The translations under genes and the position numbers were made by a program. Source: Pelethousia sp034928145 (GTDB taxonomy: Bacteria > Bacillota > Clostridia > Christensenellales > CAG-138). From it: a stretch of 64,000 nt of DNA. Positions 51,948 to 59,677 of the stretch are shown piece after piece (within the stretch, counting starts at the first letter, position 1; each line of letters starts with the position of its first letter). The notes under the pieces were generated by a model. It was not told the DNA's origin. It made no database searches and saw only the letters and a list, made by a program, of their open reading frames with translations. The stretch lies in NCBI GenBank assembly GCA_034928145.1, contig JAYFPE010000009.1, forward strand, positions 62,001-126,000, in the 5' to 3' direction.

Positions 51948-53026
51948 CGCAAAAGGTTTTGATGAAGGGGAACGAGGCCTTTGCCGAAGCCGCTATGCGG
52001 GGCGGCTGCCGCTTCTATTTCGGCTATCCCATCACCCCCCAAAGCGAGATACCCGAATATATGTCCAAAGAGCTGCCCAAGCGGGGCGGTTCCTTCGTAC
52101 AGGCGGAAAGTGAGCTGGGCGCGATCAACATGGCCTATGGCGCGGGCGCTGCCGGGGGAAGCGTATTCATTTCCTCCTCCTCCCCGGGCATCTCCCTAAT
52201 GCAGGAGGGTCTCAGCTTTCTTTGCTCCGCCGAGGTGCCGCTGGTGATCCTCAACGTTTCCCGCTGCGGCCCCGGCATCGGCGGCATCCAGCCCGGCCAG
52301 GCGGATTATTTCCAGGTCACCCGCGGCGGCGGCAACGGCGATTACCACATGCCCGTTTTCGCCCCGGCCAATATCCAGGAGGCTGTAAACATCCTCTATG
52401 AGGCCCCCGCCCTGGCGGAAAAATGGCGTACGCCCGTGATGATCCTGGCGGACGGCATGATGGGCCAGATGATGGAACCCGTGGCCCTGCCGCCTGAAAA
52501 GCCCTTTGTAGAGGCCGGGGATATCCCCAACCGCAAGCCTTGGGCCATCACCGGCTGGGACGAGAGGAGCGGCGCGCGCAATGTGGTGAAATCCCTGCGC
52601 CTGCAGCCCGAGGCCCTGGAAGCGCACGTGGAGCATCTCTTTGCCCGCTATGAAGAGGCCGCGCCCGAGCTGACTCGCTTCGAGGCCGTGAACCTCGAAG
52701 GGGCGGAGGTGGTCTTCGTGGCCTACGGCACCATGGCGCGCCTAGTGCGCGAGGTGATGGAGCTCTTGGTCGAGCAGGGCGTAAAGGCTGGCCTTATCCG
52801 GCCCATCAGCCTCTGGCCCTTCCCGGAAGCCGCTTTCGAGCGGATCGATCCGAAAACCAAGGCCGTGATCTGTGCGGAGCTTTCCATGGGCCAGCTTATG
52901 GACGATGTGCGGCGGGCCGTGGCGGGCCGCTTCCCCGTAAAGCTGATCCACCGTACAGGCGGCATCATCCCCACCTCGTTGGAGGTTGCGCAAAAGGCCA
53001 GGGCCATTTTGGAGGGACTGCAATGA
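51944..53026 (+). CDS. 2-oxoacid:ferredoxin oxidoreductase, alpha subunit (VorB/KorA type)
   Basis: Pyrimidine-binding subunit of 360 residues: KGNEAFAEAAMRGGCRFYFGYPITPQSEI, then SSSPGISLMQEGLSF and the SRCGPGIGGIQPGQADY segment, all typical of the VOR/KOR group with separate subunits. It works with the beta, gamma and delta subunits on either side. Similarity is to 2-oxoisovalerate and 2-oxoglutarate enzymes alike; the aminotransferase and acyl-CoA synthetases nearby favour a branched-chain or similar 2-oxoacid. Confidence 0.95.
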   Translation: MTQKVLMKGNEAFAEAAMRGGCRFYFGYPITPQSEIPEYMSKELPKRGGSFVQAESELGAINMAYGAGAAGGSVFISSSSPGISLMQEGLSFLCSAEVPLVILNVSRCGPGIGGIQPGQADYFQVTRGGGNGDYHMPVFAPANIQEAVNILYEAPALAEKWRTPVMILADGMMGQMMEPVALPPEKPFVEAGDIPNRKPWAITGWDERSGARNVVKSLRLQPEALEAHVEHLFARYEEAAPELTRFEAVNLEGAEVVFVAYGTMARLVREVMELLVEQGVKAGLIRPISLWPFPEAAFERIDPKTKAVICAELSMGQLMDDVRRAVAGRFPVKLIHRTGGIIPTSLEVAQKARAILEGLQ

Positions 53027-53775
53027 AACCAATCTTTACATACACCAAAGGCATGCTCCCCGTGAGCACCAGCTATTGCCCCGGCTGCACCCATGGCGTC
53101 GCCCACAGGCTGATCATGGAGGTGCTGGAAGAAACAGGCCGTTTGGGCCAGGCCATCGGCGTAGCGCCCATCGGCTGCAGCGTGCTGGCGCATCAATTCA
53201 TGAACGTGGATATGTGCGAGGCCGCACACGGCCGCGCGCCCGCCGTTGCTACCGGCATCCGCCGAGTGCACCCGGATAAGGTGGTCTTTACCTACCAGGG
53301 GGATGGCGATTTGGCCTCCATCGGCATGTCCGAAATCATCGCGGCGGCGGCACGGGGCGAGCGCTTCTCCACCTTTTTCATCAACAACGGCATCGACGGC
53401 ATGACCGGCGGCCAGATCGCCCCCACCACCCTCATCGGCCAGAAGGGCACCACCGCCGTGGAGGGCCGCACCAAGGCCCAGTTCGGCATGCCCATCAAAA
53501 TGAGCGAACTGCTCGCGCAGCTCGAATGCGCGGTGTACGTGGAGCGGGTGGCCCTCAATTCCCCGGCCAATGTGCGCAAGGCCAAAAAAGCCGTGGCCAA
53601 AGCCTTCGAGGTGCAGCAGAGCGGGGCCGGCTTCTCCTTTGTGGAGTTCCTCTCCACCTGCCCCACCAACTGGGGCCTCACGCCGGCGGACGCTTTGGAT
53701 TGGGTCCGCGATAAGATGATTCCCTACTATCCCCTGGGCTGCCTGCGCAGCCCGGAACAGGAGGCCTCCGAATGA
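53023..53775 (+). CDS. 2-oxoacid:ferredoxin oxidoreductase, beta subunit (TPP-binding)
   Basis: TPP-binding subunit of 250 residues. YCPGCTHG at the N-terminus (the conserved Cys pair), GVAPIGCSV, and the TPP/Mg motif GDGDLASIG...NN (FFINNGIDGMTGGQ). Four-base overlaps on both sides. Together with the alpha subunit it decarboxylates a 2-oxoacid to the acyl-CoA with reduction of ferredoxin. Confidence 0.96.
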   Translation: MKPIFTYTKGMLPVSTSYCPGCTHGVAHRLIMEVLEETGRLGQAIGVAPIGCSVLAHQFMNVDMCEAAHGRAPAVATGIRRVHPDKVVFTYQGDGDLASIGMSEIIAAAARGERFSTFFINNGIDGMTGGQIAPTTLIGQKGTTAVEGRTKAQFGMPIKMSELLAQLECAVYVERVALNSPANVRKAKKAVAKAFEVQQSGAGFSFVEFLSTCPTNWGLTPADALDWVRDKMIPYYPLGCLRSPEQEASE

Positions 53776-54302
53776 TCCAGAAGCTGTTTTTTGCCGGCTC
53801 AGGCGGCCAGGGCGTGATCCTCATGGGGCAAATGGTAGCCTACGCAGCCATGGAGGAAGAAAGGGAAGTCACCTTCCTTCCCTCCTACGGCCCGGAGATG
53901 CGGGGCGGCACGGCCAACTGCACGGTGGTGGTTTCCGATACGCCCGTCAGCTCCCCGCTGATCTACGAGGCGGATGTGGTGGTGGCCATGAACCTGCCAT
54001 CCCTCACCCGTTTTGAGCCGCTGGTCAAACCAGGCGGCAAGCTGTTTTACAATTCTTCCATCATCCCGCAAGCGCCCGGCCGTACGGATATCGAGGCCGT
54101 GGCCGTGGCCGCCAACGATATCGCGGCGGAGCTGGGCAACGCCCGGGCCGCCAACATGGTGATGCTGGGGGCCGTCGTCCACGGCGCAAACGTAGCCGGA
54201 GACGAGGCCATGGACAAGGTTTTGCAAAAGGTATTCTCCGGCGGCAAGGCTAAGCTGCTGGAGCTGAACCGGAAGGCATTCCATGCTTTTAAGAGCCGTT
54301 AA
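53772..54302 (+). CDS. 2-oxoacid:ferredoxin oxidoreductase, gamma subunit
   Basis: Subunit of 176 residues with AGSGGQGVILMGQM and PSYGPEMRGGTANCTVVVSD, the classic gamma-domain signatures. Completes a delta-alpha-beta-gamma gene order typical of VOR/KOR operons. Overlaps the beta subunit by four bases; the aminotransferase starts 22 bases after it. Confidence 0.96.
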   Translation: MIQKLFFAGSGGQGVILMGQMVAYAAMEEEREVTFLPSYGPEMRGGTANCTVVVSDTPVSSPLIYEADVVVAMNLPSLTRFEPLVKPGGKLFYNSSIIPQAPGRTDIEAVAVAANDIAAELGNARAANMVMLGAVVHGANVAGDEAMDKVLQKVFSGGKAKLLELNRKAFHAFKSR

Positions 54303-54324
54303 TGATGAAAGGAGCTTTCAAACG

Positions 54325-55401
54325 ATGAGCTATACGTTCCCTCTCACCCGCACCTCAAACCCCCAGCCCAAGCCCCCGGCGGATCAGCTGGGCTTTGCCC
54401 GCTATTTCACGGATCACATGTTCGTGATGCGCTACGACGAGGGCCAGGGTTGGCATGACGGGCAGATCGTGCCCCACGCGCCCATTCTGATGGACCCGGC
54501 CTGCGCCGTGCTCCACTATGCCCAGATGATGTTCGAGGGCATGAAGGCCTACAAGCGGGCGGATGGCCGCGTGCAGCTTTTCCGCCCGGATATGAACGCC
54601 AAACGCCTCAACCGCACCAACGAGCGCATCTGCATCCCTGAGATGGACGAGGAGCTGTTCCTCGCTGCCGTCAAGGCGACGGTGCAGGCGGATATCGACT
54701 GGGTGCCGGATGGACCCGGCACGGCCCTCTACATCCGCCCCTTCATCTTTGCGGACGAGGTGTCCTTCAGCGTGCTGCCCGCCAAGCATTATCGCTTCAT
54801 GATCATCCTCTCCCCGGTCGGCTCCTACTATGCGGCCAACGACGGCGGCCTCGCCGCCACCCGCATCTATGTGGAAGATGAATTCATCCGCGCGGCCTTG
54901 GGCGGCACGGGCTTTGCCAAGGTAGGCGGCAACTATGCGGGCGGCATGAAGGCCTCCGAAAAGGCCATGGCCCACAACTGCAAGGATGTGTTGTGGCTGG
55001 ATGCGGTAGAACACCGCTACCTTGAGGAAATCGGCACCTCCAACGCCTTCTTCATGATCGACGGCGAAGTTATCACCTCCCCCCTCACCGGTACCATTTT
55101 GCCCGGCATCACGCGCGACAGCGTGCTGACCTTGCTGCGCAAGTGGGGCGTCCCCGTTTCGGAGCGCCGTTTGAGCCTTGACGAGCTCTTCGCGGCCGCC
55201 GAGGCGGGTAAGCTTCAGGAAGTCTTCGCCAGCGGCACCGCTGCCGTAATCTCCCCCATCGGTTGCCTCTATTACAAGGATAAAGATGTGACCGTGGGAG
55301 ACGGCAAGGTCGGCCCCGTAGCCCAGCGGCTTTACGACGCCATTTACGGCATGCAAACAGGCAAGGTTCCGGACGACATGGGCTGGACTGTGACCCTCTA
55401 A
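54325..55401 (+). CDS. ilvE: branched-chain-amino-acid aminotransferase
   Basis: Fold-type IV PLP enzyme of 358 residues; ATG at 54325 with AAAGGAG upstream. Matches the longer BCAT type: HYAQMMFEGMKAY, RPDMNAKRLNRTNERICIP, the Lys-containing AKVGGNYAGGMKA, LDAVEHRYLEEIGTSNAFF and SPLTGTILPGITRDS. It interconverts Leu, Ile, Val and their 2-oxoacids with glutamate. Placed directly after the oxidoreductase it would feed it 2-oxoacids, or run in reverse after reductive carboxylation. Confidence 0.95.
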   Translation: MSYTFPLTRTSNPQPKPPADQLGFARYFTDHMFVMRYDEGQGWHDGQIVPHAPILMDPACAVLHYAQMMFEGMKAYKRADGRVQLFRPDMNAKRLNRTNERICIPEMDEELFLAAVKATVQADIDWVPDGPGTALYIRPFIFADEVSFSVLPAKHYRFMIILSPVGSYYAANDGGLAATRIYVEDEFIRAALGGTGFAKVGGNYAGGMKASEKAMAHNCKDVLWLDAVEHRYLEEIGTSNAFFMIDGEVITSPLTGTILPGITRDSVLTLLRKWGVPVSERRLSLDELFAAAEAGKLQEVFASGTAAVISPIGCLYYKDKDVTVGDGKVGPVAQRLYDAIYGMQTGKVPDDMGWTVTL

Positions 55402-55433
55402 ACGGCTATTTTTAAGAAGGCAGGTGAGCATCC

Positions 55434-56867
55434 TTGCGCAAGATCGAAATCGTAGATATTACCCTGCGGGTGAGCGGCCAGCTCTCCGCCTCCGGCCTGA
55501 GCTTCAAAGAAAAGCTGGAGATCGCCAAGCTCCTGGAAAAGCTTCGGGTGGACGTGATCGAGACCGGCTACATCGGCGACGCGCCGGCGGATCAGGCGGC
55601 TATCCGCACCATTGCGGATACCATCTCCGAAAGCGTGGTCAGCGTGCCTGTCGGCCTTTTGGAAGCGGATATCCGGCGGGCGGCCGGAGCCCTCTCGCGG
55701 GCTAAGCATCCCAGGCTCAACCTCACCGTGCCCACCAGCACGGTACAGATGGAATACGCCTATCAGCTCAAGCCGGAGGGCCTTCTTAGGGCTGTGAAGG
55801 AAAGCCTCACGCTTTGCGCTGCGCTTTGCGGCGATGTGGAATTCACAGCCGAGGACGCGGCCCGCAGCGAGCCTGCCTTCCTGGCGCAGATGGTAGAAGC
55901 CGCGCTCTCTGCGGGGGCGAAAACCATCACCCTGTGCGACAGCGCAGGCCAGCTTTTGCCCGGCGAGGCGGCGGAGCTCATCCGAACCCTCGAAGCCGCC
56001 GTGCCCGCGCTTTCACAGGCGCGCCTTTGCGTGCAATTGCAGGATGGGCTGGGCCTGGCTACAGCCAACGCCCTCGCCTGCGCCGCGGCCGGCGTTGCCG
56101 CCTTTAAAACCACCTTCAACGGCCTGGGCGCTTGCCTTTCGATGGAAGAATTCCTGCAAGCCGTTTCCCGCCGGGGGGATGCGTTGGGCATTAGGAGCGG
56201 CGTGGATACCACCCAATGCCAGCGCGCCTGCAAGCATATGGAGGCCCTGCTGGGCATGAACCGCACGGGCCGCTCCGCCTTCAGCCGGGTTATCGGCACG
56301 GCGGAGCCGGAGGGCAATCGGGATAAGGAACCCATCACCGCCGAATCCGATGCCTATACCCTGCGCCGCCGCATCGAAAAGCTGGGTTACGACCTCGATG
56401 AGGAGGATCTCAAGCGGGTGGCCCAGCGCGTAAGGCTGCTGGCGGAAAAGAAAAAGGTGGATGACCGCGACCTCGAGGCCCTGGTGGCTGAGTTGACCCG
56501 CCATGTGACCCCAACCTACCAGCTGGTGCGCTATACCATCAACAGCGGCAACAGCATCCTCGCCACGGCCAGCATCCAGTTGGAAAAGCAGGGCCAGGCC
56601 ATGCAGGCCGTTTCCGTGGGCGACGGGCCCATCGACGCCTCCTTTTTGGCGCTCGAGCAGATGCTGGGCCATCATTTCGAGCTGGAGGATTTCCACATCC
56701 AGGCCGTTACCGAGGGCCGCGAGGCCATGGGCGACGCGCTGGTGAAGCTGCGCCACGAGGGCCGGATCTACCCGGGCCGGGGCCTTTCCACGGACATCAT
56801 TGGCGCGAGCATCCAGGCATACCTGCACGCGGTGAACAAGATCGTACATGAGGAGCGCACGGTATGA
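55434..56867 (+). CDS. isopropylmalate-synthase-like protein lacking metal ligands (probable pseudoenzyme)
   Basis: Protein of 477 residues from a TTG start at 55434 with AGGTGAG upstream. The N-terminal half is a DRE-TIM (HMGL-like) barrel and the C-terminal third is a LeuA-type dimer/regulatory domain (YQLVRYTINSGNS, LEKQGQAMQAVSVGDGPIDA). The barrel's TLRDGEQ motif reads TLRVSGQ, losing the metal-binding Asp, and the HxHND motif reads VQLQDG, losing both histidines. TTFNGLGA stands for the usual T-x-N-G-x-GE. The frame is intact and overlaps the next gene, so the protein is kept. I infer a regulatory, leucine-sensing or new catalytic role; isopropylmalate synthesis is unlikely. Confidence 0.85.
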   Translation: MRKIEIVDITLRVSGQLSASGLSFKEKLEIAKLLEKLRVDVIETGYIGDAPADQAAIRTIADTISESVVSVPVGLLEADIRRAAGALSRAKHPRLNLTVPTSTVQMEYAYQLKPEGLLRAVKESLTLCAALCGDVEFTAEDAARSEPAFLAQMVEAALSAGAKTITLCDSAGQLLPGEAAELIRTLEAAVPALSQARLCVQLQDGLGLATANALACAAAGVAAFKTTFNGLGACLSMEEFLQAVSRRGDALGIRSGVDTTQCQRACKHMEALLGMNRTGRSAFSRVIGTAEPEGNRDKEPITAESDAYTLRRRIEKLGYDLDEEDLKRVAQRVRLLAEKKKVDDRDLEALVAELTRHVTPTYQLVRYTINSGNSILATASIQLEKQGQAMQAVSVGDGPIDASFLALEQMLGHHFELEDFHIQAVTEGREAMGDALVKLRHEGRIYPGRGLSTDIIGASIQAYLHAVNKIVHEERTV

Positions 56868-59317
56868 AGCTATCCTTTGAAACCCGGGGCTGGGAGGAAT
56901 TCTCCTGGAATGAAGCCCTGGCCTTAGCCAAAGAGCATGGCTTTGGCGGCGTTTCCTTCGCCCATACCCAGGCCGCGGCCCACCGCATGCTGGAAAGCTC
57001 CCGCGCGCCCCGGCGGCGGCGGGACTTGGAGCAAACCCTCGGCCAGGCCGGCTTGGCCATTCCCTGCCTGGCCACTGCGCCCAGCCTGGAAGAAGCGGGC
57101 GCCGTGGAAGAACTGCGCGAGGCCATCCATCTGGCTGCGGCCATTGCCGTGCCCTACGTGCAGCTTTACGCAGGCTGTGGCGGGGAAGCCGTAAAGGCCG
57201 CCATCGCCGCGCTTTTGCCGGAGGCCGAGGCCCAGGATGTGACCTTGCTCGTGCAAACGGCCGGGGCTTATGGCGATACGGGAAACCTGCGTGCGCTGCT
57301 CAACGAATTTGCCAGCGACCATTTGGCCGCGCTTTGGGATATCGCCGGCCCCCTAAGCGCCGGCGAAGCCCCGGGCAAGACCATTGAAAACCTGGGCGCC
57401 TATGTAAAGCACGCCTACATCCATGATAGCCAGGGGAGCCGCCCCTGCCTGATCGGGGATGGCGAAGCGCCGCTTGGCGAAATCATGGCTGCCCTGCGCT
57501 CTATCGATTACAAGGGTTTCCTCTCGCTGGTGTGGCCGCAGGCGGTTTGGGACAGCCTGGATATCGATGTGGCCCTGCCCCATTATGTGAACTACATGCG
57601 CCGCTTCCTTACGGATGGCCGATCCGGCAGCCGCCTCTATAGCAACCGCGCGGGTACGGGCCATTTTACCTGGCCCAAGGACCAGCTGATCCCCCTCACC
57701 TTCTCCCAGGCGCTGGATAAGGTGACGGATACCTTCCCGGATCAATATGCCTTCCGTTACACCACGCTGGATTATACGCGTACCTACGCCCAATTCCGCG
57801 CGGATGTGGATGATTTTGCCCGCGCCCTCATCGCCCTGGGCGTGAAGGCCGGGGATCACGTGACCGTTTGGGCCACCAATGTGCCGCAGTGGTATGTGGC
57901 CTTTTGGGCCACCGTAAAGTTGGGCGCCGTGCTGGTAACCATGAACACCGCCTATAAAATACACGAGGCGGAATACCTGCTGCGCCAATCCGATACGCAT
58001 ACGCTGATCATGATTGACGGCTACCGCGAGGTCAGCTATGTGGATATCATCAAGGAGCTTTGCCCGGAGTTGGCCGAGGCGGACGCGTCAAAACCGCTGC
58101 GATGCAAACGCCTGCCTTTCCTGCGGCATGTGATCAGCGTTACCTCCCGCCAAAGCGGCTGCCTTACCTGGGCGGACGCCCTGGCCCTCTCGGAAAGAGT
58201 GCCGGTTGAGGAGGTTTGGCGCAGGGCGGCCAAGGTCAGGCCGGACGACGTGTGTAACATGCAGTATACCTCTGGCACCACCGGCTTCCCCAAAGGGGTG
58301 ATGCTCACCCACCGCAACATCGTGAACAATGGCAAATGTATAGGCGACCGCATGGATCTTTCCACAGCGGACCGGATGATGATCCAGGTGCCCATGTTCC
58401 ACTGCTTCGGCATGGTGCTGGCCATGACCGCGGCCATGACCCACGGCGCGACCCTTTCGCCCCTGCCCTATTTTTCCGCCAAGGCCTCGCTGGCCTGCAT
58501 AAAGCAGGAGCGGATCACCTGCTTCCACGGCGTGCCAACCATGTTCATCGCCATGCTGGAGCACCCGGATTTTTGCCAGGAGGATTTCGCCTGCATGCGC
58601 ACGGGCATTATGGCCGGCAGTCCCTGCCCCGAGCCGGTGATGCGGGATGTGCTGGAGAAGATGAACATGAAGGAGATCACCATCGTGTTCGGCCAGACCG
58701 AAGCCTCCCCGGGCTGCACCATGAGCAGCGCTTCCGACCCCATCGATGTGCGGGTATCCACCGTGGGCCGCCCACTGCCCGAGATCGAGTGCCGCATCGT
58801 GAACCCGGAAACCTTTGAGGAAATGCCCGATGGCGCTAACGGTGAGTTCGTGGCCCGGGGCTATAACATCATGAAGGGCTATTACAAAATGCCCGAGGCC
58901 ACAGCCGCCGCTATCGACAAGGATGGTTGGCTACACACGGGAGACCTGGCCTGCCGTGAGCCGGACGGCAACTTCCGCATCACCGGCAGGCTCAAGGATA
59001 TGATCATCCGCGGCGGCGAGAACATCTACCCTAAGGAGATCGAGGAATTTATCTACACCCACCCCAAAGTGAAGGATGTGCAGGTGATCGGCGTGCCCGA
59101 CGCAACCTTGGGCGAAGCGGTGATGGCCTGCGTGGTGCTCAAGGACGGCGTAAGTATGGAGGAAGAAGAGGTGTGCGCCTTCGTACAGGCCAGCATGGCC
59201 AAGCACAAAGTGCCCCGCTACGTTAAATTTGTAGACGGCTTCCCCATGAACGCCGCGGGTAAGATCCTCAAATACAAAATGCGGGAGGACGCCGCCAAGG
59301 AGCTGTCAAAAAAATAG
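56864..59317 (+). CDS. xylose-isomerase-like TIM barrel fused to AMP-forming acyl-CoA synthetase
   Basis: Protein of 817 residues. Residues 1 to about 248 form a sugar-phosphate isomerase/AP-endonuclease-2-type barrel (LAKEHGFGGVSF, VKHAYIHDSQG, DGEAPLGEIMAALRSIDYKGFLSL). Residues about 275-815 form a FadD/AcsM-like synthetase: YTSGTTGFPKGVMLTH, VFGQTEASPG, LHTGDLACREPDGNF, GRLKDMIIRGGENIYP and AAGKILKYKMRE with the catalytic Lys. The barrel lacks an obvious final metal-binding Glu (VWPQ where many have E). Translationally coupled (ATGA) to the isopropylmalate-synthase-like gene. Joint function unknown. Confidence 0.9.
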   Translation: MKLSFETRGWEEFSWNEALALAKEHGFGGVSFAHTQAAAHRMLESSRAPRRRRDLEQTLGQAGLAIPCLATAPSLEEAGAVEELREAIHLAAAIAVPYVQLYAGCGGEAVKAAIAALLPEAEAQDVTLLVQTAGAYGDTGNLRALLNEFASDHLAALWDIAGPLSAGEAPGKTIENLGAYVKHAYIHDSQGSRPCLIGDGEAPLGEIMAALRSIDYKGFLSLVWPQAVWDSLDIDVALPHYVNYMRRFLTDGRSGSRLYSNRAGTGHFTWPKDQLIPLTFSQALDKVTDTFPDQYAFRYTTLDYTRTYAQFRADVDDFARALIALGVKAGDHVTVWATNVPQWYVAFWATVKLGAVLVTMNTAYKIHEAEYLLRQSDTHTLIMIDGYREVSYVDIIKELCPELAEADASKPLRCKRLPFLRHVISVTSRQSGCLTWADALALSERVPVEEVWRRAAKVRPDDVCNMQYTSGTTGFPKGVMLTHRNIVNNGKCIGDRMDLSTADRMMIQVPMFHCFGMVLAMTAAMTHGATLSPLPYFSAKASLACIKQERITCFHGVPTMFIAMLEHPDFCQEDFACMRTGIMAGSPCPEPVMRDVLEKMNMKEITIVFGQTEASPGCTMSSASDPIDVRVSTVGRPLPEIECRIVNPETFEEMPDGANGEFVARGYNIMKGYYKMPEATAAAIDKDGWLHTGDLACREPDGNFRITGRLKDMIIRGGENIYPKEIEEFIYTHPKVKDVQVIGVPDATLGEAVMACVVLKDGVSMEEEEVCAFVQASMAKHKVPRYVKFVDGFPMNAAGKILKYKMREDAAKELSKK

Positions 59318-59320
59318 CGC

Positions 59321-59350
59321 TTGACAAAACTCCCGCCGCCGTCGTATAAT
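59321..59350 (+). promoter_or_regulatory. sigma-A promoter of the second T-box leader
   Basis: TTGACA (59321-59326), 18-bp spacer, TATAAT (59345-59350), both exact. It begins only three bases after the stop of the fusion gene. Confidence 0.9.
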
Positions 59351-59356
59351 CGCTCA

Positions 59357-59636
59357 TAATTTCATACGGTATCAACTGCGATGATGGAAATAGCCGGATG
59401 GCTGTCATGCAAAGAGAGTCGGCGTTTGCTGCAAGCCGATCATGACGAAATCCCGCGGTCGCTCCAGAGCAGGGCCCCTGAAATCCACGGAGAGTAGGGA
59501 GTTCCGGATCCGCTCCGTTAACGGCGGGGGGTTTGATAGAACCCTGTAAAAGTGGATTTGCCATTCCAAAAGGCAAATCAAATTGAGTGGTACCGCGAGC
59601 CGACCAAGGCCTCGTCTCAAAATGAGACGAGGCCTT
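59357..59636 (+). promoter_or_regulatory. T-box leader upstream of the stand-alone acyl-CoA synthetase
   Basis: Stem I arms GTCATG / CATGAC enclose AGAGAGTCGGC...GCCGA. After CATGAC comes GAA then ATC (59447-59452), the place where specifier codons are usually found, which would suggest isoleucine; this is tentative. The T-box core GAGTGGTACCGCG is at 59585-59597. The terminator is AAGGCCTCGTCTCA / TGAGACGAGGCCTT (59606-59636) with a T-rich tail. Confidence 0.93.
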
Positions 59637-59677
59637 TTATTTTTTAAAATTGCAATGTTTGAAAGGAGTCCCCCGCC

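Noticed and set aside
54355..55431. 358-codon frame antisense to ilvE
   Set aside because: Shadow of a well-conserved aminotransferase gene; no motifs of its own.
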